NCBI GenBank assembly: GCA_000993615.1
Contig: LBWM01000005.1
Location: forward strand, 1-64,000
Direction of reading: 5' to 3'
Source: Candidatus Peregrinibacteria bacterium GW2011_GWF2_39_17
GTDB taxonomy: Bacteria > Patescibacteriota > Gracilibacteria > UBA1369 > UBA12473
DNA length: 64,000 nucleotides
Within the stretch, counting starts at the first letter, position 1, and each line of letters starts with the position of its first letter. The notes below the pieces were generated by a model, which did not search any database, was not told where the DNA came from, and saw only the letters and a program-made list of their open reading frames with translations. Made by a program: the position numbers and the translations under genes. Below, piece after piece: positions 26,775 through 35,235 of the stretch.

Positions 26775-28229
26775 ATGACCTGTTCTTCTCTTAAATTAAC
26801 GCCTTTTAATTTTCTCTTTTTTATCAGCCTGATTCTAGTCCTAATGCCTCCATTGGCACAAGAAGCTAAAGCCCAAGACACCCTTTTCCCATATAGTACC
26901 AGTTTCGTCATTTCCGCCTATTATTCTCCTTGTGAAGGTCAAAGCCATTATGTTACCGGCTCATACGAAAGTGATATTCGCCTTAACGGAAGTGGAGTGC
27001 ACGGTGCCGACGGCACCTCGGTTTATCCGGGCATGATCGCGGCTCCCAAAATTTATCCCTTTGGCACCAAACTAAGCATTCCCGGAATCGGCATTGTCGC
27101 GGTTCACGATCGCGGCGGAGCCATTGTACAAGCCGGTGTGCGAGGCCATCTTTATGATCGCCTGGATGTCTGGATGGGCTATTGCGACCCTGGCCTAAGC
27201 CGCGCTTTAAATTGGGGCGTACGCACCGTCAATAATGTTCTGGTTTACGGAGTAGATGACAGTATTACCGAATCAGTTTACTTGGAAGGATTTTCCTTTT
27301 CCGAAGCCGTAGTTAAAAACATTATCTTTGCTCCTCAATTATTTCCCCAAGATATTTGGTATTTAAGTACCAGCGACGATGTAAAACGCCTTCAACAAAC
27401 CTTAACTGATCTCAATTATTATCACGGAACAATTTCTGGATTCTATGGAGACGAAACTAAAGATGCAGTCTACCAATTTCAAAAAGATCAAAATATAATT
27501 GATTCCCCAGATGATTGGGGCGCCGGACATACCGGCACAAACACTAGAAAAGCACTTGATTTAGCCGTAGCCAAATTAAAAGAAACCCAAGAACAAAATA
27601 ACCAAAAAGAAGAACAAATTACCCCAAATCATCTAGATAAATATCCAGATTTACCACAAGCAAAAGCCATTTTTTCTGAATCTTTACAACGTGGTTCCAG
27701 AGGTGAGATTGTTAAGAAATTACAGGAAGAATTAGCTTCTTTAGGATTTTTACGAATTGATCCACAATCCTATGGTTATTTCGGCGAAATTACCGAACAC
27801 GCAATTTTTAAATTCCAACAAAAAATGGGTATTATCACAAACAAAGAAAGCGCCGGAGCCGGCCAAATGGGGCCACAAACCTTAGCAAGGCTAAATGAAG
27901 TGATAAATGCTCGCACCACTCAAATGAATCTAATTGCCCTACACCGTGACGAACAACAATCATCACCTTCCTCCGCAATCGCTCAAAATGTTTTTTTTAC
28001 TAGAGAATTAGCACCTGGAGACCGTGGTGAAGACGTCAAAGCTCTCCAAGAATTATTAAAGAAACTGGGGTTTTTCAAGGGCGCTTTTTTAACTCCCTTT
28101 TACGGCGAGCAAACTAAAAATGCTGTAGCCGCCTTCCAAAAAGCTAACCAGTTAATTTCTAAATCAACGAATGCCGGTATTGGCTATGTCAAGGATGAAA
28201 CCAAAAATCTCCTCAATAGCCTAATTTAA
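26775..28229 (+). CDS. Secreted 3D-domain protein with three peptidoglycan-binding repeats
   Basis: A 484-residue protein with a signal peptide of about 33 residues ending near AQEAKAQD. A 3D (double-psi barrel, RlpA/MltA-like) domain covers about 45-155, with VHDRGGAIV and GHLYDRLDVWMG supplying the family's aspartates. Three PG_binding_1 repeats follow at about 200-270, 305-375 and 410-480, each with a VKxLQxxLxxLGF-type helix and a YGxxTxxAVxxFQ motif. It probably cleaves or binds peptidoglycan at the cell surface. The M23/SLH protein 1.2 kb downstream suggests a wall-remodelling region. Confidence 0.88.
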   Translation: MTCSSLKLTPFNFLFFISLILVLMPPLAQEAKAQDTLFPYSTSFVISAYYSPCEGQSHYVTGSYESDIRLNGSGVHGADGTSVYPGMIAAPKIYPFGTKLSIPGIGIVAVHDRGGAIVQAGVRGHLYDRLDVWMGYCDPGLSRALNWGVRTVNNVLVYGVDDSITESVYLEGFSFSEAVVKNIIFAPQLFPQDIWYLSTSDDVKRLQQTLTDLNYYHGTISGFYGDETKDAVYQFQKDQNIIDSPDDWGAGHTGTNTRKALDLAVAKLKETQEQNNQKEEQITPNHLDKYPDLPQAKAIFSESLQRGSRGEIVKKLQEELASLGFLRIDPQSYGYFGEITEHAIFKFQQKMGIITNKESAGAGQMGPQTLARLNEVINARTTQMNLIALHRDEQQSSPSSAIAQNVFFTRELAPGDRGEDVKALQELLKKLGFFKGAFLTPFYGEQTKNAVAAFQKANQLISKSTNAGIGYVKDETKNLLNSLI

Positions 28230-28250
28230 AAAAGCACTAAACTATCCTTA

Positions 28251-28871
28251 CTAGTTATCGCCACTCTTAAATACAATTTTCCCCTTAAGCTGCTCGGGCT
28301 CAAAGTCCAAAAACTTGAAAATTTCCTTCTCCAAATTAAAAATTTTTACATGCAATCTACGATCCTCATCTGTAAAATCTTGATTTGGTAAATGTCTCTT
28401 CCTCCCTTCGACTAGCCGATTATACAAAGAAACAATCTGACTATGTGCCACTCGTTTATCGGCATAATAAAGCAATTTTTCCTCCCAACTCCAATTTTTT
28501 ACCCCCCTCTTAATCGCTAAATATTGATGTTTTTGTACAATACCAGCTAAAACCGGTTCCTTAAGCTTACGCAAAATCTCCGCTGCCACATCCGCATGAT
28601 GTCTCCCCCCGTATTTTAGCCGCAACTCTTTCCAAATCAAATAATCCTCAGTTGTTCCCAAATTTTCAGGTATTTCTTTAAAATCAACTACCCGCACCAC
28701 ATCATGAATTAAACCAGCAATCCAAACAAAATTAGGCAAAACCTTCACTCCTTTTTTCTTCAATTTTAAAGCTAAAAAACGAGCTACCATCGCTACTAAA
28801 AAAGAATGCTCCCTGACATGAACCGGAGTATGATATTTCTTTAATAAAGTAAAAGCTCGCTGCTCATTCAT
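28251..28871 (-). CDS. HD-domain phosphohydrolase
   Basis: A 206-residue protein with an HD-type metal site: HVREHSFLVAMVARF supplies the first His, LIHDVVRVVD the HD pair, and GRHHADVAAEILRK a later His pair. The second half has YYADKRV, as in small HD hydrolases acting on nucleotides or related phosphates. The substrate is unknown. Its ATG overlaps the TGA of tsaE by 4 bases, indicating translational coupling. Possible roles include nucleotide clean-up. Confidence 0.82.
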   Translation of the reverse strand: MNEQRAFTLLKKYHTPVHVREHSFLVAMVARFLALKLKKKGVKVLPNFVWIAGLIHDVVRVVDFKEIPENLGTTEDYLIWKELRLKYGGRHHADVAAEILRKLKEPVLAGIVQKHQYLAIKRGVKNWSWEEKLLYYADKRVAHSQIVSLYNRLVEGRKRHLPNQDFTDEDRRLHVKIFNLEKEIFKFLDFEPEQLKGKIVFKSGDN

Positions 28872-29293
28872 GGTAAAAATTTAAATTCCAATTTTCTCTC
28901 TTGGTTTTTTCCGCTAATAAAACGGACGTCTAATCTATTTTCAGGAAGATAAGAAAAAATACGATCCGCCCACTCCACTACCAAAAGATCGTTATCACGA
29001 CCTAACAATTCATTCCACCAATCCCAATCAAAAGAACCAAGCTCTTCCTGCCGATAAAAATCAAAATGATATAAAATCCGAACCTTAGTTTGATACTCAA
29101 ATAAATGCGTAAAAGTTGGACTTTTAATAAGGCCAGCTTCAATCCCCAAAGCTTCCCCAATCCCTTTTACAAAACAAGTTTTCCCACTCCCCAATGATCC
29201 ATATAGACAAATCACCTTTAATTCAGGAAAATCTCTTAATAATTGCGTGCCTAAAAATCTAGTTTCATCTGGAGAATTAGAAGTCCATTCCAT
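28868..29293 (-). CDS. tsaE: tRNA threonylcarbamoyladenosine ATPase TsaE
   Basis: A 141-residue P-loop protein that, with TsaB and TsaD, installs t6A37 on tRNAs reading ANN codons. Walker A is LYGSLGSGKTCFVKGIGEAL. SPTFTHLFEYQ follows the P-loop as in the family, and YHFDFYRQEELG and VVEWADRI match the later conserved blocks. The length is typical. It is followed by the HD hydrolase with an ATGA overlap. TsaB and TsaD are not in the window. The ATG at 29293 begins MEWTSNSPDET, a normal TsaE N-terminus. Confidence 0.93.
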   Translation of the reverse strand: MEWTSNSPDETRFLGTQLLRDFPELKVICLYGSLGSGKTCFVKGIGEALGIEAGLIKSPTFTHLFEYQTKVRILYHFDFYRQEELGSFDWDWWNELLGRDNDLLVVEWADRIFSYLPENRLDVRFISGKNQERKLEFKFLP

Positions 29294-29316
29294 AGAAGTA
29301 TTTTACGCCTTCATCC

Positions 29317-29345
29317 TTGATTTTTAAAGGAGTAATTGCTATAAT
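29317..29345 (+). promoter_or_regulatory. Promoter of the M23/SLH wall protein
   Basis: TTGATT (29317-29322), a 17-base spacer, and TATAAT (29340-29345) with a TGC extension just before it. This is one of the strongest promoters in the window by eye. The ATG is at 29392, so the leader is about 40 bases and is A-rich with an AAAAGGGAAAA stretch. Confidence 0.75.
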
Positions 29346-29391
29346 ATGGGGATTTTAAAAAAAAGGGAAAAAAAACATAAACAAAAAAAAT

Positions 29392-31344
29392 ATGGCCAAA
29401 AATCGCCATTCTCAATCCGAACTTTTGTGGAAGAACCACCGCAAAGGCTGGATTTTAACGTTGACACTTCTACTAGCCGCCACTTTTTTGGTAGGAGAAA
29501 ATGCTAATTATCTTAAACTCAGCCTTCTCACTATTCCAGAGCATGCCCCATTTGACGGAACTGTTTACCCTATCCAAGAAGTCCCCAATTGGCTAACTCT
29601 TAACAAAGACAACGATGAGGTCACTTACCCTGAATTAACACCAGACCAACTTGTTTCGGCACCAACCTACGATCCAGCCATTTTAGCCATTCCAAATGAA
29701 AATTTAACATGGGGAAACCCCAAAGACGATGCAACCAGACAAATGAAACTCACCTACGCAGTACCCTATGCCGGCAGTTATCGGTCTAATGGGATTGAAG
29801 GAGATGGCAGCCATCCCGCTGTTGATATTCGGGTCCCAGGAGGGACTCCAGTGTATGCAATTGCCAATGGGGTGGTAGATAGAGTAACGCATTCCAGCAG
29901 CGGATTTGGAAATTTAATTGTCATTAAACACACTAATGTTCCTTCCCTGGAAAATTCCAGTATAAAAGAAACTATTTATTCAGGCTACGCCCATCTAGAA
30001 ACTATTTTAGTCACCGAAGGAGAAGTAATAACCAAAAATCAAATAATTGGTTCTGTCGGAGAAACTGGGACCGCAACCACTCACCATCTTCATTTCCAAA
30101 TTGATAATGACCAAGCACCATGGCATCTTTATTGGCCATTTACCTCTACGGAAAGCAATAACGTTGGTGGATTTTTCGAAGCCATTAATCAAGGCGTGGG
30201 AAGAGAAAATGTTACTGCCTACACCTTAAGTCCCCTAAAATATGTTCAAACCTATCTTAATTATCAGGGATCTTTATTGCCAGAAACTACTCCTGCTACA
30301 AATGTAAATCCAAATTTCGTTCCTACTTCAGAAACAGATCAGACAACAACCAATAATCAAGAAATCTCAACTTCAGATTTAGAAACAACAGAACCAAAAG
30401 TATATATAGCGCCGTTTAGCAACATCGAAGTAGAATATCAAACCCTAATGACGCAAAAATCTGAACAAATATTAAAAATTAGCCTACTGGATGAAAACAA
30501 CAAAATCGTCACCAACCCATCCTATAATGCCCCAATTAAAATAACTGTAAGTAATCCTGAAATTATCCAAATTACCCAAAAAGAACTCCCCAGCTATCGT
30601 TTTGTATCAGGGCCTACTGAAATCGACGCCGAATCCAACCTAAAGGAAGGTTCCAGCGAAATTACCATAACTTTTTTAGGCAAAGAATTTGCCCGTTTCT
30701 CAATTCAAGTTAGTACTAACACAGAAGGCAGCAATAAATTAGTTGCCGGAGGAAAAAATGAAAATGAGGTTTTACCCGTTTTTACTGATCTAAAAAAAGA
30801 CAACCCCTATTATCAAGCCATTACCACTCTTCAAAAACAAAAAGTAGTCCAAGGCTATCCAGACGGAACATTCCAAGCAAATAAAGCGGTTTCACGGGTA
30901 GAAGCATTAAAAGTTATTTTAGCAATCTCTGGTGATACCATCATTTCAGGCACAGAAATCAATTTCAAAGATACCAAAAACGATCAATGGTATTCCGACT
31001 ATTTAGCCACAGCACAAATGCTTGGCATTGTCCAAGGTTATCCGGACGGGACTTTTAAACCAGACCAAGAAGTTAACCGCGTAGAATTCATTAAAATGCT
31101 TACCAAGGCTCTCAAAATCGACGTAGATCCAGTAGTTATCGACAATCCTTACCTAGACATTAACCGCCTAGAATGGTATGCGCCTTATGCTCAATTTGTT
31201 AAAGAAACCAATATTTCACCCTGGAATACAAACCTCGCACCAAGTACAGCCATGTCTCGCGGAGAAGTAGCCGAAATGCTTTATCGAATTTTGGTACTAG
31301 AAGAAAAAAATGCCACTGTTTATACTTCTGACTTAACAATATAG
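29392..31344 (+). CDS. M23 metallopeptidase with SLH repeats
   Basis: A 650-residue exported protein with an N-terminal hydrophobic segment (about 15-33). The M23 lysostaphin-type domain lies at about 115-260, with the zinc motif GDGSHPAVDI and HHLHFQ near 230. A Thr/Glu-rich linker and a region like an Ig-type beta domain follow (about 300-450). Three SLH repeats end the protein (FTDLKKDNPYYQ ... VVQGYPDGTFQ; GIVQGYPDGTFKPDQEVNR; the third from YLDINRLEWYA). SLH repeats tether proteins to secondary wall polymer, often pyruvylated. The CsaB-like gene at 47.7 kb could supply that pyruvylation. Confidence 0.9.
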   Translation: MAKNRHSQSELLWKNHRKGWILTLTLLLAATFLVGENANYLKLSLLTIPEHAPFDGTVYPIQEVPNWLTLNKDNDEVTYPELTPDQLVSAPTYDPAILAIPNENLTWGNPKDDATRQMKLTYAVPYAGSYRSNGIEGDGSHPAVDIRVPGGTPVYAIANGVVDRVTHSSSGFGNLIVIKHTNVPSLENSSIKETIYSGYAHLETILVTEGEVITKNQIIGSVGETGTATTHHLHFQIDNDQAPWHLYWPFTSTESNNVGGFFEAINQGVGRENVTAYTLSPLKYVQTYLNYQGSLLPETTPATNVNPNFVPTSETDQTTTNNQEISTSDLETTEPKVYIAPFSNIEVEYQTLMTQKSEQILKISLLDENNKIVTNPSYNAPIKITVSNPEIIQITQKELPSYRFVSGPTEIDAESNLKEGSSEITITFLGKEFARFSIQVSTNTEGSNKLVAGGKNENEVLPVFTDLKKDNPYYQAITTLQKQKVVQGYPDGTFQANKAVSRVEALKVILAISGDTIISGTEINFKDTKNDQWYSDYLATAQMLGIVQGYPDGTFKPDQEVNRVEFIKMLTKALKIDVDPVVIDNPYLDINRLEWYAPYAQFVKETNISPWNTNLAPSTAMSRGEVAEMLYRILVLEEKNATVYTSDLTI

Positions 31345-31366
31345 AACTACAAAACAAGATGATAGA

Positions 31367-31443
31367 TGGTACCCCCGACAGGATTCGAACCTGTGACCTA
31401 CGGCTTAGAAGGCCGTCGCTCTATCCATCTGAGCTACGAGGGC
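31367..31443 (-). tRNA. tRNA-Arg (anticodon UCU)
   Basis: The minus strand folds as a standard tRNA. The acceptor GCCCTCG at the 5' end pairs, with G-U pairs, with CGGGGGT at the 3' end. The D arm contains TAGCTCAGATGGATAGAGC. The anticodon stem ACGGC/GCCGT encloses CTTCTAA, giving UCU, which reads AGA and AGG. The T arm has AGGTTCGAATCCTGT. Discriminator A and an encoded CCA follow at 31367-31370. Confidence 0.96.
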
Positions 31444-31518
31444 ATAATTGCAATTAGCACCTTAAATGACGCAGAGAGTATAGCAAAACTAAACAAACTA
31501 TAAAAAACAATTTACCCA

Positions 31519-32259
31519 TTATCCCTGAATCCAATGGTAGTAAAGCGCGATCTCGACCATAAAAGCCATGGCATTATTAAGCATATGAAAAGCGATAGAA
31601 GTCCATAAAGAACCAGATTTTTCAAATAACCAATTTAAAACTAAACCCAAAATAAAAATCGGAATCAAAACCTGAAATTCAAAATGAAATAAAGAAAAAA
31701 GCAAAGAGGCAAAAATACTCCCCCAAAAAACATTAAAATATTTTTTAAAAAACTGATAAACATATCCCCTAAAAAATACCTCCTCAACCAAAGGAGCTAA
31801 AATCACAATAATCAACCCTCCAATCAAAAAACCAAAAATTGAATCACCAAATAAAGGAATATGAGAGGCTTGCTGCCCATATCCTGGTATTTGCAAATCA
31901 TAACTCAGTATAATTTGGACAAAAATCGAACTAACAAGATAATAAAATAAAAACCCTTGAGCTACCCGCAACAAAATTGTCCTTACCTTAATTTTAACCA
32001 ACCCAAAATCACCCAGATTATTTTTGTACTTAAAAAAAGTAAACACCGCTAACGAACCACCTAGAACCAATGTTTGCAAAAAATATAAAATAACAGTCAA
32101 AGCAGCCTCACTAAGCTTAGAAAAAATCCCATTTTCTCTAACTAAAAAATTGGCAATTATCATTAAAAAAATTATCCCGACCAAATCTAGCGAAAAAACG
32201 CCCAAAAAATCACGCCAAGTCCACCTCGGAACATTAATCCTAACAGATTTATTGACCAT
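31519..32259 (-). CDS. CPBP-family intramembrane metalloprotease
   Basis: A 246-residue membrane protein with about six to seven hydrophobic segments. The family motifs are all visible: LAPLVEEVFFRGYVYQFF (EExxxR) near residue 155, then SLFHFEF and the late HMLNNAM with metal-binding His. CPBP proteins (Rce1/Abi-like) cut or modify membrane-linked peptides; in bacteria they often act in peptide maturation or immunity. No bacteriocin-like small gene is seen beside it, so the role is open. It is transcribed leftward away from ruvB. Confidence 0.88.
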   Translation of the reverse strand: MVNKSVRINVPRWTWRDFLGVFSLDLVGIIFLMIIANFLVRENGIFSKLSEAALTVILYFLQTLVLGGSLAVFTFFKYKNNLGDFGLVKIKVRTILLRVAQGFLFYYLVSSIFVQIILSYDLQIPGYGQQASHIPLFGDSIFGFLIGGLIIVILAPLVEEVFFRGYVYQFFKKYFNVFWGSIFASLLFSLFHFEFQVLIPIFILGLVLNWLFEKSGSLWTSIAFHMLNNAMAFMVEIALYYHWIQG

Positions 32260-32406
32260 TTCAAGTGGTGATTTTTAAAAAAATAGATTATGTTTTAAAT
32301 AAATTCAAAATGCTTCAACCTAAACAATTCAAATTTTACGGTGAAAATCAAAAAACTCCAAATATCTTCTCCTAAAACCATAACTATCTATTAATCCTGA
32401 GATCGC

Positions 32407-33468
32407 ATGGCTATTCACTCTACGAAAAAATTAGCTAAACCTCCATCCAGAACCATTTCCAGTGAATCTCTTGACCAGACCTTAGAAAATAATGACACTA
32501 CCCTACGACCTAAATCCTTAGAAGATTACATTGGGCAGCAAGAAATCAAAAAAAACTTGGCCGTTTTTATGCAAGCTTCGAAAAACAGATCTGAACCCCT
32601 TGAGCATGTCCTGCTGCATGGCTCCCCGGGTCTAGGAAAAACCACCCTAGCGAACATCATTGCCAATGAAATGAAAACCAATATCAGAATCACTTCTGGA
32701 CCCATTATGGAACGACAAGGCGATATTGCCGCCCTAATCACCAATTTGGAACCTGGCGACATTCTTTTTATCGATGAAATCCATCGCCTTAAACCAATTA
32801 TTGAAGAAACTCTTTATAGCGTTATGGAAGATTTTGCCCTTGATATTATCCTGGGAAAAGGTCCTTCGGCTAAATCCATAAGACTCAACTTACCCAAATT
32901 TACACTTATCGGCGCCACCACCAAATTAAGCCTTATCTCTTCGCCTTTAAGAGATCGATTTGGCCATACCTTTAGACTCGATTTTTATCAACAAAACGAA
33001 ATGGAAAAAATCATTGAACGCTCCGCTAAATTATTAGAAATATCCATTGAAAAAGAAGCGGTCAAAAAATTAGCCTATTCTTCAAGACAAACTCCTCGCA
33101 TTGCCAATCGCCTCCTAAGAAGGATGCGTGATTTTGCTAGTGTCGAAGGGCTAAATCACCTTAATCTAAGTTTAATCGAAAAAGGACTTACTCACCTGGG
33201 AATCGATGAACAAGGACTAGACGGCACAGACCGTACTATCCTCCGTCTCATTATTGAAAATTTCCGGGGTGGGCCAGTCGGATTAAGTACTTTATCCGCC
33301 GCAACCCACGAAGAAGGCCAAACTCTAGAAGATATTTATGAACCTTTTCTCCTTCAAAAAGGATTTCTAGAACGTACTCCCCGCGGCCGAATGGTAACCC
33401 AAAAAGGCTATCACCACCTCGGCCTAATTCCCCCACCGCAAGATAAAACCCAATCCTTACTTTTTTAA
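32407..33468 (+). CDS. ruvB: Holliday junction helicase RuvB
   Basis: The AAA+ motor that, with RuvA, drives branch migration of Holliday junctions. It has 353 residues, near the family norm, with a short N-terminal tail. Walker A is GSPGLGKTT near residue 72, and Walker B is FIDEIHRL. GATTKLSLISSPLRDRF holds sensor 1 and the arginine finger, and QTPRIANRLLRRMRDFA is sensor 2. The C-terminal winged helix ends with FLERTPRGRMVT. RuvA and RuvC are not in the window. The 147-base gap upstream is AT-rich and divergent with the CPBP gene. Confidence 0.97.
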   Translation: MAIHSTKKLAKPPSRTISSESLDQTLENNDTTLRPKSLEDYIGQQEIKKNLAVFMQASKNRSEPLEHVLLHGSPGLGKTTLANIIANEMKTNIRITSGPIMERQGDIAALITNLEPGDILFIDEIHRLKPIIEETLYSVMEDFALDIILGKGPSAKSIRLNLPKFTLIGATTKLSLISSPLRDRFGHTFRLDFYQQNEMEKIIERSAKLLEISIEKEAVKKLAYSSRQTPRIANRLLRRMRDFASVEGLNHLNLSLIEKGLTHLGIDEQGLDGTDRTILRLIIENFRGGPVGLSTLSAATHEEGQTLEDIYEPFLLQKGFLERTPRGRMVTQKGYHHLGLIPPPQDKTQSLLF

Positions 33469-33496
33469 AAATTGCTTTTAAATTTAACCCTATCCC

Positions 33497-35038
33497 ATGA
33501 ACTCAAAAAAAAATTCCTACCTTTTATTCCTAGGCTTAAGCCTAATTTTTCTTACCTTTTCAGGTGGCTGCTTTAATTCTAATTCAGACCAAACTTCAGA
33601 CACAACCCAAACTCTGGAATATAAAGATTACAAAGGAACTATTCAATCATTAGGAACTGTAAAATTTGACGAAAAAGCAACTCACCTTCTTCGACTTGAA
33701 AATCAAGACATAATTTATATTTACAGCACCAATTATAACCTTTCCGACCCCCTTTACCTTAACCAATTTGTAGAAGCAAAAGGCTTCATTTATCAAAGCA
33801 CCACTGCCAACAAAAAAGACCTAATGAGAATCGATTATCTTACTGTTTTATCTCCTAAAACCGAATCCGCAGAATCAATAATTGAGCATCTATACACCAA
33901 TAACTCAATGGGATTTGCTTTAATGACTAATTCAAATTGGACAGTAGAAGAGACCGTTAATCTAGTTACTTTCAAGTCTCCTACGGAAACCCTTGATTCC
34001 GGCATACCTTCGAACCCTGACACTATTCAAATAACCACCATGGATAATATCCAAAGCTTACCACTAGAAGATTGGTACACACAATATATAAAACCAACCG
34101 AAAATACTCCTTCCCCCTCCTTAAGCGCCATTGGTTCAGAAAAAATACCAGCCCTCAAAGTAATGACTTCTTCCTCAACTATTTTTTATATTGAAGATGA
34201 AACAAAGGTTTTTATTGTTACCTATGCCAATAATCTTCCTAACAAACAACTTGAATATAGCAATTTATTTGCAGAAATAATCTACTCCTTTGATCTTCTT
34301 AGCAACGGCCTAAACGAATTTTCCAAAAGCCTCGAAAATTCTTCAATTGCAACTGGTTCTCCAACAAGCTCTCCGGATACAAAACAATCAACTGAAACCA
34401 CAACAAAAAACTTAAATGGAACTGAATACCAGACCATTATTACCGAAATTTCCAAATCACTCCCTACCCTAATTCCTAACTCCGAACAAATCACAGTTGA
34501 AACCTATGAATTTGTGGAACCGAATTATATTTATCTTATTTATCAGCAAATTGATTCCGGAGAAAAAGAAAAAATCCTCCTTAATCGCCTCTCAGCCGAC
34601 AACTACCAACTTTTAGCTCAATTCAAAGAAGGGACTACAACGGATTTCGAACTAATCCAAGGAACTGACGAAGCCAAGGGAAAAGAAAAAACAGTCATCA
34701 CTGCGGCCAGCGGTTCAATTATGACTGTGCAGGAAGGATATCGCTGGATGGAAAGTACCACCTATCAATTTCAAGTCCAATATCCTGCAAACTGGTACTA
34801 TACCCGTGCAGGAAACATATTTTATTTCAGCACACAACCAGCCACCAGCACCAATTCCCTAGTTTCTTTAAGCATTATTGATCAATCCCTTAACACAAGC
34901 TCAGAAGAGACCAAGGATACTCTTTTTATTTACAACCACCCAAAAGATAATCAAACTTCCTTCCGTGTTGAAGGTGATATTCAATATCAAGAAATCATCC
35001 AAACAATCGGAAAAAGTCTCACCCCACTTTCGAATTAA
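33497..35038 (+). CDS. Hypothetical lipoprotein
   Basis: A 513-residue protein with a signal sequence and a lipobox (LTFSGGCFN), so it is likely lipid-anchored outside the membrane. An N-terminal unit of about 35-110 (KDYKGTIQSLGTVKF ... EAKGFIYQ) may be a small beta domain. Later parts (SNWTVEETVNLVTFKSP and YQFQVQYPANWYYTRAG) resemble repeated PsbP-like folds, but this is only by eye. No enzyme motif is seen. It lies 28 bases after ruvB and ends before the clpC promoter. Confidence 0.7.
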   Translation: MNSKKNSYLLFLGLSLIFLTFSGGCFNSNSDQTSDTTQTLEYKDYKGTIQSLGTVKFDEKATHLLRLENQDIIYIYSTNYNLSDPLYLNQFVEAKGFIYQSTTANKKDLMRIDYLTVLSPKTESAESIIEHLYTNNSMGFALMTNSNWTVEETVNLVTFKSPTETLDSGIPSNPDTIQITTMDNIQSLPLEDWYTQYIKPTENTPSPSLSAIGSEKIPALKVMTSSSTIFYIEDETKVFIVTYANNLPNKQLEYSNLFAEIIYSFDLLSNGLNEFSKSLENSSIATGSPTSSPDTKQSTETTTKNLNGTEYQTIITEISKSLPTLIPNSEQITVETYEFVEPNYIYLIYQQIDSGEKEKILLNRLSADNYQLLAQFKEGTTTDFELIQGTDEAKGKEKTVITAASGSIMTVQEGYRWMESTTYQFQVQYPANWYYTRAGNIFYFSTQPATSTNSLVSLSIIDQSLNTSSEETKDTLFIYNHPKDNQTSFRVEGDIQYQEIIQTIGKSLTPLSN

Positions 35039-35050
35039 CTCTAATTTTTA

Positions 35051-35090
35051 TTGACTTTCCCTATTGGCACTCTATAATAATGAGTGCTAA
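35051..35090 (+). promoter_or_regulatory. CIRCE operator and promoter of clpC
   Basis: The operator is TTGGCACTC (35064-35072), nine bases, then GAGTGCTAA (35082-35090), one mismatch from the CIRCE consensus. The promoter is TTGACT (35051-35056), a 16-base spacer, then TATAAT (35073-35078), with the -10 box inside the operator spacer. HrcA binding would block it. It is about 145 bases upstream of clpC. Confidence 0.92.
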
Positions 35091-35172
35091 TAATCTTGCG
35101 CCCAAAATTATTAATTAAACCCTTAAGTTTAACTTTCGCAACTCCTAAATCATACTAAAACCATTAATGTTA

Positions 35173-35181
35173 TGTTATACT
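35173..35181 (+). promoter_or_regulatory. Possible second clpC promoter, extended -10
   Basis: TGTTATACT carries a TGn extension and TATACT (35176-35181), lying between the CIRCE promoter and the clpC ATG at 35236. No -35 box is evident. If used, it would give clpC a basal transcript free of HrcA control. Confidence 0.4.
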
Positions 35182-35235
35182 GATTTGATCCCGGATTTAA
35201 GATTATAATTTACTACTTTATAACCCTTCCTTTCA

